Assembly: GCA_020072805.1 (NCBI GenBank) | Contig: JAIQGC010000005.1 | Coordinates: 35,902-99,901, forward strand | DNA length: 64,000 nucleotides | From: Terriglobia bacterium | GTDB taxonomy: Bacteria > Acidobacteriota > Terriglobia > Acidiferrales > UBA7541 | Direction: 5' to 3' | Part shown: positions 49,801 to 59,731 of the stretch, in pieces | How positions within the stretch are numbered: position 1 is the first letter of the stretch | Layout: each line of letters opens with the position of its first letter | Program-made: the position numbers and the translations under genes | Notes under the pieces: model-generated | Seen by the model: only the letters and a program-made list of their open reading frames with translations | What the model was told of the DNA's origin: nothing | The model's database searches: none

Positions 49801-50769
49801 GTGCTGGTGCGAATCACACAAAAAATCTTGCACGCAAATCGTCCTCTCCTTCCCTCTCTCATTTTCGGATCGCTTCCCGCCCTTCTCGTTCTTGCCGCCT
49901 GCAATCGTGCCGAACCCCTCGTCACCGCCTCCACCGCGTCCCCCACGCTGGAATACCAAGGCGCTTGGGGCACGCGTGGCGCCGGCCCCGGCCAGCTCAC
50001 CTCTCCCATCGGCTTTGCCGCCGATTCTGTCGGCAACATTTACCTCGTCGACGCCGCCACCGGCTTCGTGAATAAATTCTCCCGCTCCGGCCAGCCCCGC
50101 CTCTCCTTTCAGGATGACCGCCTCAACCTCCAGCCCTCGGACATTGCCGTGGACCAGGGTGGCGCCATCTACGTCGCCGAAGCCCGCCGCGGCAGCGTCA
50201 TCATCTATTACCCCGACGGCCGCCGCTATCGCGAGATGCGCATCGCCCCCGCCAAACAGTTCCGCGGCAGCCTGCGCGTCGCCGTGGATTCCGACGGCTC
50301 TCTCTTCATCGCCGGGAGAAAACCCTTCGGCATCCGCCGCTACAGCCGACGCGGCCGGCTCGAAGCCACCTGGGCCACCGGCAAAATTCCCTCCGCCGTC
50401 GCCCTCGAAGAACCCGCCGCCATGGCCATCGGTCCCGACGGCTTCCTCTACGTCAGCGAATCCGCTCGCCCCGTCATCCACGTCTTCCATCCCTCCGGCG
50501 AATGGCAGCGCACCTTTACCGTTCCCGGCGATGGCGCGCAGCTCGCCGGCCTTTCCTTCACCGCCCGCATGCTCGTCGCCGCCGACCCCAAGAACCACGC
50601 CCTGCACCTCTGGTCCCTCAATGGCGCCTACCGCCGCCGCGAAGAACTCGACGCCTGGATTACCGACCTCGCTCCCTCTCCCACGCGCCTCGCTCTTTCC
50701 CCCGACGGCGAATGCCTCCTCCTCGACGCCCCTGCCGCCCGCATCCTCCGCTTCCACCTCCGCGAATAG
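49801..50769 (+). CDS. NHL-repeat beta-propeller lipoprotein
   Basis: LLVLAACN lipobox; GAGPGQLTSPIGFAADSVGNIYLVD, LQPSDIAVDQGGAIYVAE. Confidence 0.8.
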   Translation: MLVRITQKILHANRPLLPSLIFGSLPALLVLAACNRAEPLVTASTASPTLEYQGAWGTRGAGPGQLTSPIGFAADSVGNIYLVDAATGFVNKFSRSGQPRLSFQDDRLNLQPSDIAVDQGGAIYVAEARRGSVIIYYPDGRRYREMRIAPAKQFRGSLRVAVDSDGSLFIAGRKPFGIRRYSRRGRLEATWATGKIPSAVALEEPAAMAIGPDGFLYVSESARPVIHVFHPSGEWQRTFTVPGDGAQLAGLSFTARMLVAADPKNHALHLWSLNGAYRRREELDAWITDLAPSPTRLALSPDGECLLLDAPAARILRFHLRE

Positions 50770-51026
50770 CCCCGCGCTCTGCGGCGTTGCGCCCGCAATG
50801 TTGCGTATGCTGATGCCTTGTGCCAGTTTTCAATCTCGCTCCATAACCTGCCGCAACACCTCTTCGACCTCTGTAGCCGCCCTCTTCAGAGGGCGGGCCT
50901 TTCCTCCCCGTTCGCGCAGACGTGACCCTGCTCGCAAGCAATTCAAGCTAGAATTATTCCCTGGCTTCAAACGTCGCTCTAGGAGCGGGGCTTGCCCCGC
51001 CCGCTTGGCAACCCCGAGGAGAAAAA

Positions 51027-52007
51027 ATGGTCCTGCACATCAACGAATCCGAAGTCCGCACCCTGCTCGACATGCCCGCCGCCATCGCCGCCGTCGAGCA
51101 AATCTCCCGCAAGCAGTCCGCCGGCGAAGCCGTCGTCCATTCCCGCCGCCGCATCGAATTTCCCGGCGGCAGTTTCTTCCACTACATGGCCGCCGCCGAT
51201 CTTGTGGCCGGCTATACCGCCGCCAAGCTATACACCTTCGTGCGCGGCCGCATCCGCTTCGTGGTTCTCCTCTACCGCATGGACACGGGCGAAATGGCCG
51301 CCATGATTGAAGCCGACGTCCTCGGTCAACTCCGCACCGGCGCGGCCTCCGGCGTGGCCACCAAATACCTCTCCCGCCCCGACGCCAAAGTCGCTGCCAT
51401 CATCGGCACCGGCGGGCAGGCCCGCACCCAGCTCGCCGCCGTCGCTGCCGTTCGAAAACTCACCTCCGCCCGCGCTTACGGCCGCAATCCCGAACGCCGC
51501 GCCAAATTCTGCCGCGAGATGTCCGAGCGCCTGGGCATCCCCGTCAGCGAAGCAACCTCCTCCGCCGCGGCCGTGCAGGACGCCGACATCATCTGCACCG
51601 CCACCACCGCCTCCCAAACCGTTCTCCACGGCGCCGACCTCCCACAGGGCGTCCACCTCAATGCCATCGGCGCCAACCACGCCCACAAACGCGAACTCGA
51701 CGAAACCGCCGTCTCCCGCTCTTCCGTAATCTTCACCGACTCTCTCGACCAGGCCCGCCAGGAAGCCGGCGACCTCATCCTCGCCTTCGCCGCCGACGAA
51801 TCCCGCTGGTCCGCCGTCGGCGAGCTCCACCAACTCGTCTCTGGAAAACTTCCCGGCCGCCAAAACAATTCCCAGATCACCCTCTTCAAATCCAACGGCT
51901 TGGCCGTCTGGGACCTTGCAGCCGCCGTTCACGTCTATCAGGGGGCCAAGGAAAAGAACCTGGGCAGGGAACTTCCGCTTTGGGCGACCGAGCAGGGCGG
52001 CGGGTAG
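51027..52007 (+). CDS. Ornithine cyclodeaminase / mu-crystallin family protein
   Basis: AAIIGTGGQARTQLAAVAAVRKL, IICTATTASQTVL, GVHLNAIGANHAHKRELDE. Confidence 0.9.
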   Translation: MVLHINESEVRTLLDMPAAIAAVEQISRKQSAGEAVVHSRRRIEFPGGSFFHYMAAADLVAGYTAAKLYTFVRGRIRFVVLLYRMDTGEMAAMIEADVLGQLRTGAASGVATKYLSRPDAKVAAIIGTGGQARTQLAAVAAVRKLTSARAYGRNPERRAKFCREMSERLGIPVSEATSSAAAVQDADIICTATTASQTVLHGADLPQGVHLNAIGANHAHKRELDETAVSRSSVIFTDSLDQARQEAGDLILAFAADESRWSAVGELHQLVSGKLPGRQNNSQITLFKSNGLAVWDLAAAVHVYQGAKEKNLGRELPLWATEQGGG

Positions 52008-52197
52008 TAGGTCAGTTTCCGAATACGCCGTCATCCGCCCGCAATGGGCGGCAAGGTCCAAATTACGATGAGGCTAACGGGTTGATGGTTAAGCGTTGCG
52101 TAGCCTAGCTCAATTCATCCGTGATATGATCGCCGCGCTTTAGGTCGCCCCACGGTTCACGGGATCCCTGCAATCGAGAATCAAAGGAGGGTAGGTC

Positions 52198-52824
52198 ATG
52201 AACAAGTATGTGGCTGAATTTATCGGGACCTTTTTCCTCGTTCTCACGGTTGGGTGCACAGTAATCGGCAACGGTGCAGGGGCGTTTGCCCCGTTAGCCA
52301 TAGGCTCGGCGCTCATGGTAATGATTTTTGCGGGCGGGCATATTTCCGGAGGGCACTTCAATCCGGCTGTTACGCTGGGCGTTTGGCTGCGCGGGAAGTG
52401 CGAGGCCAAAGATGTTGCGCCGTACATGATTTCTCAGATTATCGGTGCTGTGCTGGCGGCTTACGCCGTCAAGTTTTTGAAGGGAGGGGCTGCTGTTACA
52501 CCGCTCCAGCCGGCGACACTACCGGCACTTCTTGCGGAGTTTCTTTTCACCTTTGCGCTTGTTTACGTTGTGCTGAACACTGCTACGGCCAAGGGTACAT
52601 CCGGCAATTCCTTTTATGGGCTGGCCATCGGGTTCACGGTGCTGGTGGGGGCGTTTTCCGTCGGCAACATTTCTGGCGGAGCGTTCAACCCAGCGGTGGC
52701 GGTGGGCATCTCCTGTATGGGGCTGTCGCCCTGGCCGAATATCTGGATTTACCTGGTAGCGAATTTTGTTGGTGGCGCTGCGGCGGCGGGCGCTTTCAAG
52801 GCAGTAAACCCAACCGACGACTAA
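52198..52824 (+). CDS. MIP-family aquaporin
   Basis: Two NPA motifs: GGHFNPAVTLG and GGAFNPAVAVG. Confidence 0.92.
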   Translation: MNKYVAEFIGTFFLVLTVGCTVIGNGAGAFAPLAIGSALMVMIFAGGHISGGHFNPAVTLGVWLRGKCEAKDVAPYMISQIIGAVLAAYAVKFLKGGAAVTPLQPATLPALLAEFLFTFALVYVVLNTATAKGTSGNSFYGLAIGFTVLVGAFSVGNISGGAFNPAVAVGISCMGLSPWPNIWIYLVANFVGGAAAAGAFKAVNPTDD

Positions 52825-53005
52825 TTGGCCCCGTCAAGCACATCGAGGCTCGTTCGTCCGTTGCCGTACTAACACTCCCCTTGTCCGGTAAGTACGTTAA
52901 CGGGGCAGTTGGCCAATTGGCTTTCGGTAGTCCCTGTTTTCGAGAGAAATCCAGAGATCCCAGACAATTCAGAGGCTGGAAGGGAGCAGCACCCAAGGCA
53001 GCAGG

Positions 53006-54316
53006 TCAGACAGCGGCCTGTCTCACGAATGACGGATTGCGCTTGTGCTGCTCTTTCATGCGGTAAAGAGCGCGGTCGGCGGCATCCATCAAGGCTTCTG
53101 CGGTATTACCGTCCCGCGGAAAAATGGCGACGCCTGCGCTCAGAGAGATGGCCGGCTGCTTGCCGTCATTGGAAACACAATCGCAGATGCGGCTCAACAC
53201 CTCCTGCGCGCCTTGTTCCATTGTTTCCGGCAGGACCAACGCGAACTCATCGCCTCCGTGCCGTGCAGCAGTGTCGATAGCGCGGGAGTGAGAACGGAGC
53301 ACATCCGTGGCGCGGCACAGCGCCCGGGTTCCGACCTGATGCCCGAACTGGTCGTTGATCTTCTTGAGGCCGTCCAAGTCAAACAGGAGGAGAGCGAAGG
53401 GTCTCCCGGTCCGGCCTGTTCTTTGGATTTCCAACTCAAGGGAATCGATAAGGCGCCGGTAATTGGCAAGACCGGTGATGGGATCGGTGACCGCTAAGCG
53501 CTGGATGTGCTGAAAGAGGTGAATGTTATCAAGGAGCGTCCCACCGAGAAGGACGCCGTAACTACTGAATTGAAGAATCGCGGCTAAGGCGAAAGTTGCA
53601 TCGAGCCCGCGGGCGGATTGAGCGGCGGCGACCGAGCACCAGAAATTAATTGCGGCTGCAAAATAAAGCGAAAGATCGAAGGGGGTGGAAGCATCTTTCA
53701 GCCGGCGGTGGTAAGAGAGCGCGGCCAGGAGAAAGAAAGCCGCCGGAACCAGATTTCCCGGGCGCGGAAAGAAATGCCCCGGTTGAACGACAAGATTTGA
53801 TGGAAGATGCCGGTGCAGAATGCTGAGGAGAGTGGAAATTAGAACCACCAGAACGAGAGCAGCGGCGATATCACGGCCTGGGTTGCGCGACCAGGGATGC
53901 CACTTTTGAACGAGCAGCGCGGACACCAGCAAAATAGCGAGCAGTGTGCGGCCGATCACCCAAGTCATGGGATCGCGAAGACTCGCAGTCGAATCAAATG
54001 GCGAGAGAGTCGGCAAGCTGAGGCTGGAGCTCGCGAGAGTGACTCCAACAATGACGAAACCGGTGGCCAGAATCAATGGCAGACGGTCTCGAGTTCCGCG
54101 AAACCTGACGAATGCCGCTCCCGCAAAAGTGATGGCAACGATGCCGCAGGTGAATTGAAGCTGTCCGAAGAGCAGTGGATCAGAAGAGATGGAAAGGCTG
54201 CGGAGCAAAGCAGAGAGGATTAGCACGCAAATCCCCCCAACAACGGGCAGCCAAGCCCCGGGGGATCCCAGAAGAAAGCTCCACGCTTGATCTTGTCTGT
54301 TCATGCCCGCACCCAC
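53006..54316 (-). CDS. Membrane-bound GGDEF diguanylate cyclase
   Basis: Multi-TM N-term; DPITGLANYRRL, LFDLDGLKKINDQFGHQ, RHGGDEFALVLPE. Confidence 0.92.
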   Translation of the reverse strand: MGAGMNRQDQAWSFLLGSPGAWLPVVGGICVLILSALLRSLSISSDPLLFGQLQFTCGIVAITFAGAAFVRFRGTRDRLPLILATGFVIVGVTLASSSLSLPTLSPFDSTASLRDPMTWVIGRTLLAILLVSALLVQKWHPWSRNPGRDIAAALVLVVLISTLLSILHRHLPSNLVVQPGHFFPRPGNLVPAAFFLLAALSYHRRLKDASTPFDLSLYFAAAINFWCSVAAAQSARGLDATFALAAILQFSSYGVLLGGTLLDNIHLFQHIQRLAVTDPITGLANYRRLIDSLELEIQRTGRTGRPFALLLFDLDGLKKINDQFGHQVGTRALCRATDVLRSHSRAIDTAARHGGDEFALVLPETMEQGAQEVLSRICDCVSNDGKQPAISLSAGVAIFPRDGNTAEALMDAADRALYRMKEQHKRNPSFVRQAAV

Positions 54317-54544
54317 GCGCTGCCGGGCTTCAATTAAAGACTACTCCGATACAAGAGCGAAGGCATCTAGTGATTCAAAACGGGTTTCTATTCTGTCTAC
54401 CCAGCGCGGTCGGGCACATCGGAGGTGCGGTATCACTTTTCCCGTTCGTATCGCCTACCCCCCAAGTATTTGTGGGAGTGAACAACAATCTTCCGGCAAC
54501 CGGACTTTTGGACGGCGAGGAGAGACTGCACACAAGAGGAAACA

Positions 54545-55429
54545 TCACTTCCCGTCAGAAGAGTCGGGTCGGTTGGGTTTCCGCAGGTAAATGAACCAAT
54601 AGACCAAACCCACCATCAAGGACCCACCGAACGTATTTCCCAGCGTGACTGGAACCAGATTTCGCAACATGCCCATCCAGGTCAAAGCTGCTGATGAGGA
54701 GGCCGAATCATGGATTAGGTTCCAGTATTCGGGCGGCGCATACGTCTTAATCAGAAGACCGATCGGAATGTAATACATGTTCGCCACGCAATGTTCAAAT
54801 CCGGCGGCGACGAAGGCGGTGATAGGAAAAATGATCGCCACGATCTTGTCCGTCGTCGTCCGGGCGCTGTAGCACAGCCACACCGCCAGGCAGACCAGCA
54901 CGTTGCACAGAATCCCCAGGGCCACGGCCTGGACAAAGCCAAGATTGCACTTGTTTTGCGCGATTGCCAGTGCGTTCTTGCCAACCGCTCCCGCGCCAAA
55001 GAAATATTGCTTCGCGAGGAAGACCAGCACAGCAGTAGCCATCGCCCCAATCAAGTTGCCGGCGTAAACGATCACCCAGCTTCGTAATAGTTGTGCCGTG
55101 GTCACCTTTTTGTTGGCCCACGCCATCACAATGAGGTTGTTCCCGGTGAAAAGCTCGGCACCGGCCACGATGACGAGGATCAGCCCCAAACTGAATGCCA
55201 GGCCTCCCAGCATCCGGTTCACACCATAGGGAAGGGGCGACGCGGTTATTGTCGTGGAAAAGAGTGCTCCCAACGCAATGAAAGCTCCCGCGAGGATTCC
55301 CAGCGCCAACATGGTCCAGGAATCAAGACTTGCCTTCTTTGCGCCCACGCTTTCCGCGCGTTCCGCCATCTCTGGCGGAAGCCACGCATCGACGTGAAAC
55401 CGCATGTCCCTCGGGTCCTCAGCTTTCAT
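54545..55429 (-). CDS. Formate/nitrite transporter family protein
   Basis: GAELFTGNNLIVMAW, ALGILCNVLVCLAVW, GFEHCVANMYYIP, NTFGGSLMVG. Confidence 0.9.
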   Translation of the reverse strand: MKAEDPRDMRFHVDAWLPPEMAERAESVGAKKASLDSWTMLALGILAGAFIALGALFSTTITASPLPYGVNRMLGGLAFSLGLILVIVAGAELFTGNNLIVMAWANKKVTTAQLLRSWVIVYAGNLIGAMATAVLVFLAKQYFFGAGAVGKNALAIAQNKCNLGFVQAVALGILCNVLVCLAVWLCYSARTTTDKIVAIIFPITAFVAAGFEHCVANMYYIPIGLLIKTYAPPEYWNLIHDSASSSAALTWMGMLRNLVPVTLGNTFGGSLMVGLVYWFIYLRKPNRPDSSDGK

Positions 55430-55451
55430 GGTTGCCTAAAGTACTATACGC

Positions 55452-55508
55452 CTAGAGCACTTTAGCCAGCATCACAATCTGCTCAGGCTTGTATTTCTTC
55501 ATCGGCAT
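55452..55508 (-). mobile_element. Truncated remnant of IS3-family OrfA transposase N-terminus
   Basis: 18-codon reading MPMKKYKPEQIVMLAKVL-stop, resembling IS3/IS911 OrfA starts (K-YKPEQIV-LL). Confidence 0.6.
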
Positions 55509-55578
55509 GTCCAGCTCTCCTTGAAAGTGATTCTCTCTCGCTTTCGCTGGACCCATAAGCCTCGGTCAGGTCAGAACA

Positions 55579-58374
55579 TCAGGAGTGCATCGCGCCGCCT
55601 ATCAGGGCCACCAGACGAGGGGGCGTAGCAGGGAGATGGTGGATTCGAATTCCCATGGCGTCGGCGATGGCGTTGGCGATGGCGGGGGCCACAGCCACTG
55701 TCGCACACTCGGCTACGCCCTTGGCTCCGAGGCTCGCCGAGGGATCCACCATCTCCACCATCAACGGGACGACTTCGGGGGTTTCGCGCATGGTGGGAAT
55801 GCGGTATTGCTTAAAGCCCTTGGTCTCGCCGGGGTGGAATTCCTCTTTGAGGGCCAGCCCCATTCCCATAGACACGGCTCCTTCTATCTGTCCTTTCAGC
55901 CCTTGAGCAAAGATAACGCGTCCCACATCGTGGGCAGCTACTACCCGGAGCACCCGCACTGTCCCCTTTAGGGTGTCGACCTCCACCTCCGCCATGTGCG
56001 TCGCGGACACATGCACCAGATACGGGCTGGGGTTCCCGCTCAGCGAATCGCGCACGGGGACGGGATGGAAGCTTCCCTCGAACCGCAGGGGAAGCCCTGC
56101 CGACAGCCTGGCCCGGGCCACTTCCGCCAAGGACATTCTCCTCTCGCAAGCGCCAGCCGTTCTTCGCGTAACCACAAGTCCTTCTCTCAGTTCCAGGTTC
56201 TCGGAGGGGATTTCCAGCAGTCCGGATGCCGTCGAAAGGATGGCCTCCTTGAGCCGGGCGGCTGCCTCCTTCACCGCGTTGCCCTCGGTATAGATGACCC
56301 GGCTGCCCGAGGAGGGGCCGGTGTCGGGGGTGCGAGTGGTGTCGCCACTCACCACCGACACCGATTCCAGCGGCAACGCCAGCTCGCCGCTGACGACGAG
56401 CGCCAACGCGGTGTCGGTACCCTGGCCCATATCTATGGCTCCAGTGAAAAGGCGCACACGGCCATCGCTCTCCAGCTCCAAGGCTGTCTCCGGCGGTTGG
56501 GCCGTGGCGTAGCCGATGCCATACCGCATGGAGGCTATTCCCACTCCGCGACGCCGTCGGCCATCGCTCGGAGCGCTGGCCTGCCGTGCCCGCAACGCGT
56601 CCTCATAGTAGGGACGGACAGCCTCAAGGGTTCCCCGGTAGGCCTCCTCCTGCTCCATGTCCTGAGGTGTTGCCTCAGCAGCATTCGACTTGCGGCGATT
56701 CATTAACCGGAACTCCAGAGGGTCGATGCCCAACTTGGCAGCCATGATGTCCATCTGGGACTCGATGGCAAAGGCTACTTGTGGGGCACCGAAGCCACGC
56801 ATGGCGCCGGCCAAGGTGTTGTTGGTGTACACGACCCGCCCATGGATCAACACATGGGGGAACTGATAGGGGCCCACCAGAGACACAAAAGCCCGGATCA
56901 TAATTTCGGGGCCCGCCGAGGCGTAGGCCCCCGTATCAGCCAGCACCTCCGCGGCGAGGGCTGTGAGCCGGCCATCCCGGGTCACGCCCGTCCGGCAGCG
57001 CATTCGGAAGGGGTGCCTCTTCGTGGTGGAGGAGAAGGACTCGGCGCGGCTGTAGACGATCTTTACCGGATGACCTGTCTTCAAAGCGAGAAGGGCCGCG
57101 ACGCACTCGCAGGAGACATCCGTCTTGCCGCCGAAGGCACCGCCCACCACAGTGGGCAAAATGCGCACCTGCTCTAGCGGCAGGTCCATGGTCTCGGCCA
57201 CGATCCTGCGGTGCAGGTGAGAGTGCTGGGTGGCCGATCGCACTACCAAGCGCCCTTCGTTGTCCCGGTAGGCCAAGGCCGACTCCGGCTCCAGGTAAGC
57301 GTGCTCGCAAAATGGCGTGGTGTACGTCTCATCCACCACGATATCTGCCTGGGCCAGCGCTGTTTCAACATCGCCCCAGTGGACCTCTCTCTCGGCCAGA
57401 AGGTTGCCGCTGTCGTGGACCAGCGGGGCGCCCTCCTTCAGGGCCTCGCTGGGATCCAGGATTGCCGGAAGAGGCTGGTAGCTTACGCGAATCAGCGACA
57501 GCGCCTGGGCCGCTGTCTCCGCCGAGGTCGCGGCAACGGCAGCCACCGCATCCCCGATCTGGCGGACCCGGCCATCAGCCAACACGGGCTGATCCTTGAC
57601 GGTTCGCCCGAAGCGATTGAGTCCGGGCACATCCCGGGCCGTTACTACGGCCGCTACACCCGGCAGGGCTCGGGCTTCGCGATCATCGATGTGGAGGATG
57701 TCGGCGCGAGGGTGAGGGCTCCGCAGAACCGCTCCATGAAGGATGCCGGGCATTGTAAGATCGGCGGCATAAAGAGCGGTGCCCAGCACCTTGTCTTGCG
57801 CATCGGCCCGCCGGTGCGCCTCGTCCGACACTTGGGGCTCCGGGCACGGGACGCCCCTGCCAAGATCGGCTGCGCGAGTGACCGCTTCGAGGATGCTCGT
57901 GTAGCCGGTGCAACGGCACAGGTTGCTCCCCAGGGCTTTGACGATCTGCTCCCGGGTCGGGGCGGGATTGCGGTCCAGCAGCGCCTTGGCCGCCATGATC
58001 ACTCCCGGCGTGCAGAAACCGCACTGGACGGCATCGGCTTTGATGAAGGCTTCCTGCAAGGGATGAAGTCGCTCGGGGGTCCCTAGTCCCTCGATGGTCA
58101 AAACAGCTTTGCCTTTCACACGAGCCACGGGGACGCGGCAGGCGCGAGCCATCGCGCCGTTCACGATGACCGTACAGGTGCCGCAGGTACCATCATCGCA
58201 GCCCTGCTTGGTGCCAGTGAGGCCAAGAACATCACGCAACGCCCCCAGGAGAGTCTGGCGAGGATTTACCAATAGCTGGTGCTCCTTGCCGTTGACGTTT
58301 AGCGTTAGATGGGTCTTGGCTGATTTTTTCTGCACTGGGTTGCCTTCCTCTCCCACTTTCCCCGATGATACCAC
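55579..58374 (-). CDS. Molybdenum hydroxylase (xanthine dehydrogenase family), fused 2Fe-2S subunit and molybdopterin subunit
   Basis: GCDDGTCGTCTVIVNG, QCGFCTPGVIMAAKALLDRNP, NLCRCTGYTSI; then VGGAFGGKTDVSCE, GAMRGFGAPQ, GAKGVAECATV. Confidence 0.92.
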   Translation of the reverse strand: MVSSGKVGEEGNPVQKKSAKTHLTLNVNGKEHQLLVNPRQTLLGALRDVLGLTGTKQGCDDGTCGTCTVIVNGAMARACRVPVARVKGKAVLTIEGLGTPERLHPLQEAFIKADAVQCGFCTPGVIMAAKALLDRNPAPTREQIVKALGSNLCRCTGYTSILEAVTRAADLGRGVPCPEPQVSDEAHRRADAQDKVLGTALYAADLTMPGILHGAVLRSPHPRADILHIDDREARALPGVAAVVTARDVPGLNRFGRTVKDQPVLADGRVRQIGDAVAAVAATSAETAAQALSLIRVSYQPLPAILDPSEALKEGAPLVHDSGNLLAEREVHWGDVETALAQADIVVDETYTTPFCEHAYLEPESALAYRDNEGRLVVRSATQHSHLHRRIVAETMDLPLEQVRILPTVVGGAFGGKTDVSCECVAALLALKTGHPVKIVYSRAESFSSTTKRHPFRMRCRTGVTRDGRLTALAAEVLADTGAYASAGPEIMIRAFVSLVGPYQFPHVLIHGRVVYTNNTLAGAMRGFGAPQVAFAIESQMDIMAAKLGIDPLEFRLMNRRKSNAAEATPQDMEQEEAYRGTLEAVRPYYEDALRARQASAPSDGRRRRGVGIASMRYGIGYATAQPPETALELESDGRVRLFTGAIDMGQGTDTALALVVSGELALPLESVSVVSGDTTRTPDTGPSSGSRVIYTEGNAVKEAAARLKEAILSTASGLLEIPSENLELREGLVVTRRTAGACERRMSLAEVARARLSAGLPLRFEGSFHPVPVRDSLSGNPSPYLVHVSATHMAEVEVDTLKGTVRVLRVVAAHDVGRVIFAQGLKGQIEGAVSMGMGLALKEEFHPGETKGFKQYRIPTMRETPEVVPLMVEMVDPSASLGAKGVAECATVAVAPAIANAIADAMGIRIHHLPATPPRLVALIGGAMHS

Positions 58375-58589
58375 TCGCCCGTTCGATGACTATGACAGAT
58401 GGGAGAGGTCTGCAAGTCTGTGATCAGAGTCACCCTGCCATGCGCAAATAAACAATTATGTCGCTTGGGTATCCGTTAACTCCCGGGACGTCGGATTACC
58501 GGACATGTGCCGGCCAATGGCGACAAACGGGGAGGGGGAAGCGAAAGCGGAGGTTGTGGACGAATTGTCGCTAACTCGGAAACTGCTCC

Positions 58590-58863
58590 ATCTTCACCGA
58601 CTCCCTCGACCAAGCCTGCCAGGAAGTCGGCGACCTCATCCTCGCCTTGGCCGGAGACGAATCCCGCTGGTCCTCCGTCGGCGAACTCCATCAACTCATC
58701 TCCGGAAAACTCCCCGGCCGCCAAAACAATTCCCAGATCACCCTCTTCAAATCCAACGGCCTCGCCGTCTGGGACCTCGCTGCAGCCGTCCACGTCTATC
58801 TGGGCGCCAGGGAAAAGAACCTGGGCAGGGGAACTGCTACTTTAGGCGGCTGAGGAGGGCGGT
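58590..58863 (+). pseudogene. 3'-terminal fragment of an ornithine cyclodeaminase gene (partial duplicate of 51729-52004)
   Basis: IFTDSLDQACQEVGDLILALAGDESRWSSVGELHQLISGKLPGRQNNSQITLFKSNGLAVWDLAAAVHVYLGAREKNLGR, then a +1 G frameshift; nucleotide match to 51729-52004. Confidence 0.85.
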
Positions 58864-59100
58864 GCGTAACGCGTTTATCGCCCAATTGGCTGACTCGTCC
58901 AGCTTAATGAGGCTCGACCATGCCGCGAAATCGTGTGCGCCGCGTCGCGAAATCGTGTGCGCAATTCCACAGAGTGTCACCACCACAACACAGTGTGACA
59001 AACGTGGTCTCCCGCAACCTCCGGGTAGTCAGCGCATTTGCGGATGGCAATGACCTTGCTATCTTTGTCTTTGAGCGATTTCTGCATTTGGGAGGTTGAG

Positions 59101-59652
59101 ATGCTGAAGGGTTGCAAACCAATTCTATTTGTCGCCTTTTTCTTTGGCCTGGGGGCGTACTCCCCGCGGCAATCGACTGCTGCGACTGCGAAGCAGGAAA
59201 CGACTCAGCCGGCAAGTAGAGAGAAGGCTGCCAAGCCACGAGCGGCAAAATCCGTGGTTTACAAAAACAAGAAGTACGGTTTCAGTTTTTCGCTGCCCGG
59301 GAGTTGGAAAGGATATTCCATCCGCACTCGTAATTGGGGCGGAGGTCCGTATGACAGCCACCAGACCGGCCCGGGGAAATTAGATGACGGGCCCACGATC
59401 TGGATAAGACACCCGCTTTCGACGGAAGCGAACCCTCGCCAGGATATTCCGATCATGATATTTACGCATGCTCAGTGGGGCTTAGTTGAGGAAGGCAAAT
59501 TAATTGTCAGTGCAGCGCCCGTCGGACCTTCTGAAATAGGAAGAAATGCCAGATATGTCTTCGCTTTGCCGCCTCGTTACAACTACGCATCTCCGGAGGG
59601 CTGGGAAGAAGTTGAGGAAATACTCCAGCACAATCCTCTTCGCGCGCTCTGA
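59101..59652 (+). CDS. Secreted hypothetical protein
   Basis: Signal-like N-term MLKGCKPILFVAFFFGLGAYSP; KKYGFSFSLPGSWKGYSI. Confidence 0.6.
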   Translation: MLKGCKPILFVAFFFGLGAYSPRQSTAATAKQETTQPASREKAAKPRAAKSVVYKNKKYGFSFSLPGSWKGYSIRTRNWGGGPYDSHQTGPGKLDDGPTIWIRHPLSTEANPRQDIPIMIFTHAQWGLVEEGKLIVSAAPVGPSEIGRNARYVFALPPRYNYASPEGWEEVEEILQHNPLRAL

Positions 59653-59702
59653 GGAGTGATGGCTGTACGCCCTTGACACCCCTGCGCAGGAAAGTTAGTC
59701 TT

Positions 59703-59722
59703 TCTCGAACGAACGTTCGAGA
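59703..59722. promoter_or_regulatory. Putative TetR operator TCTCGAACG-AA-CGTTCGAGA
   Basis: Perfect 9-nt arms with AA centre, ending 9 nt before the TetR start codon. Confidence 0.65.
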
Positions 59723-59731
59723 GTTTCGCTT

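Noticed and set aside
58376-58520. Possible transposon end next to the OCD fragment
   Set aside because: No terminal repeats or transposase motif I could support.
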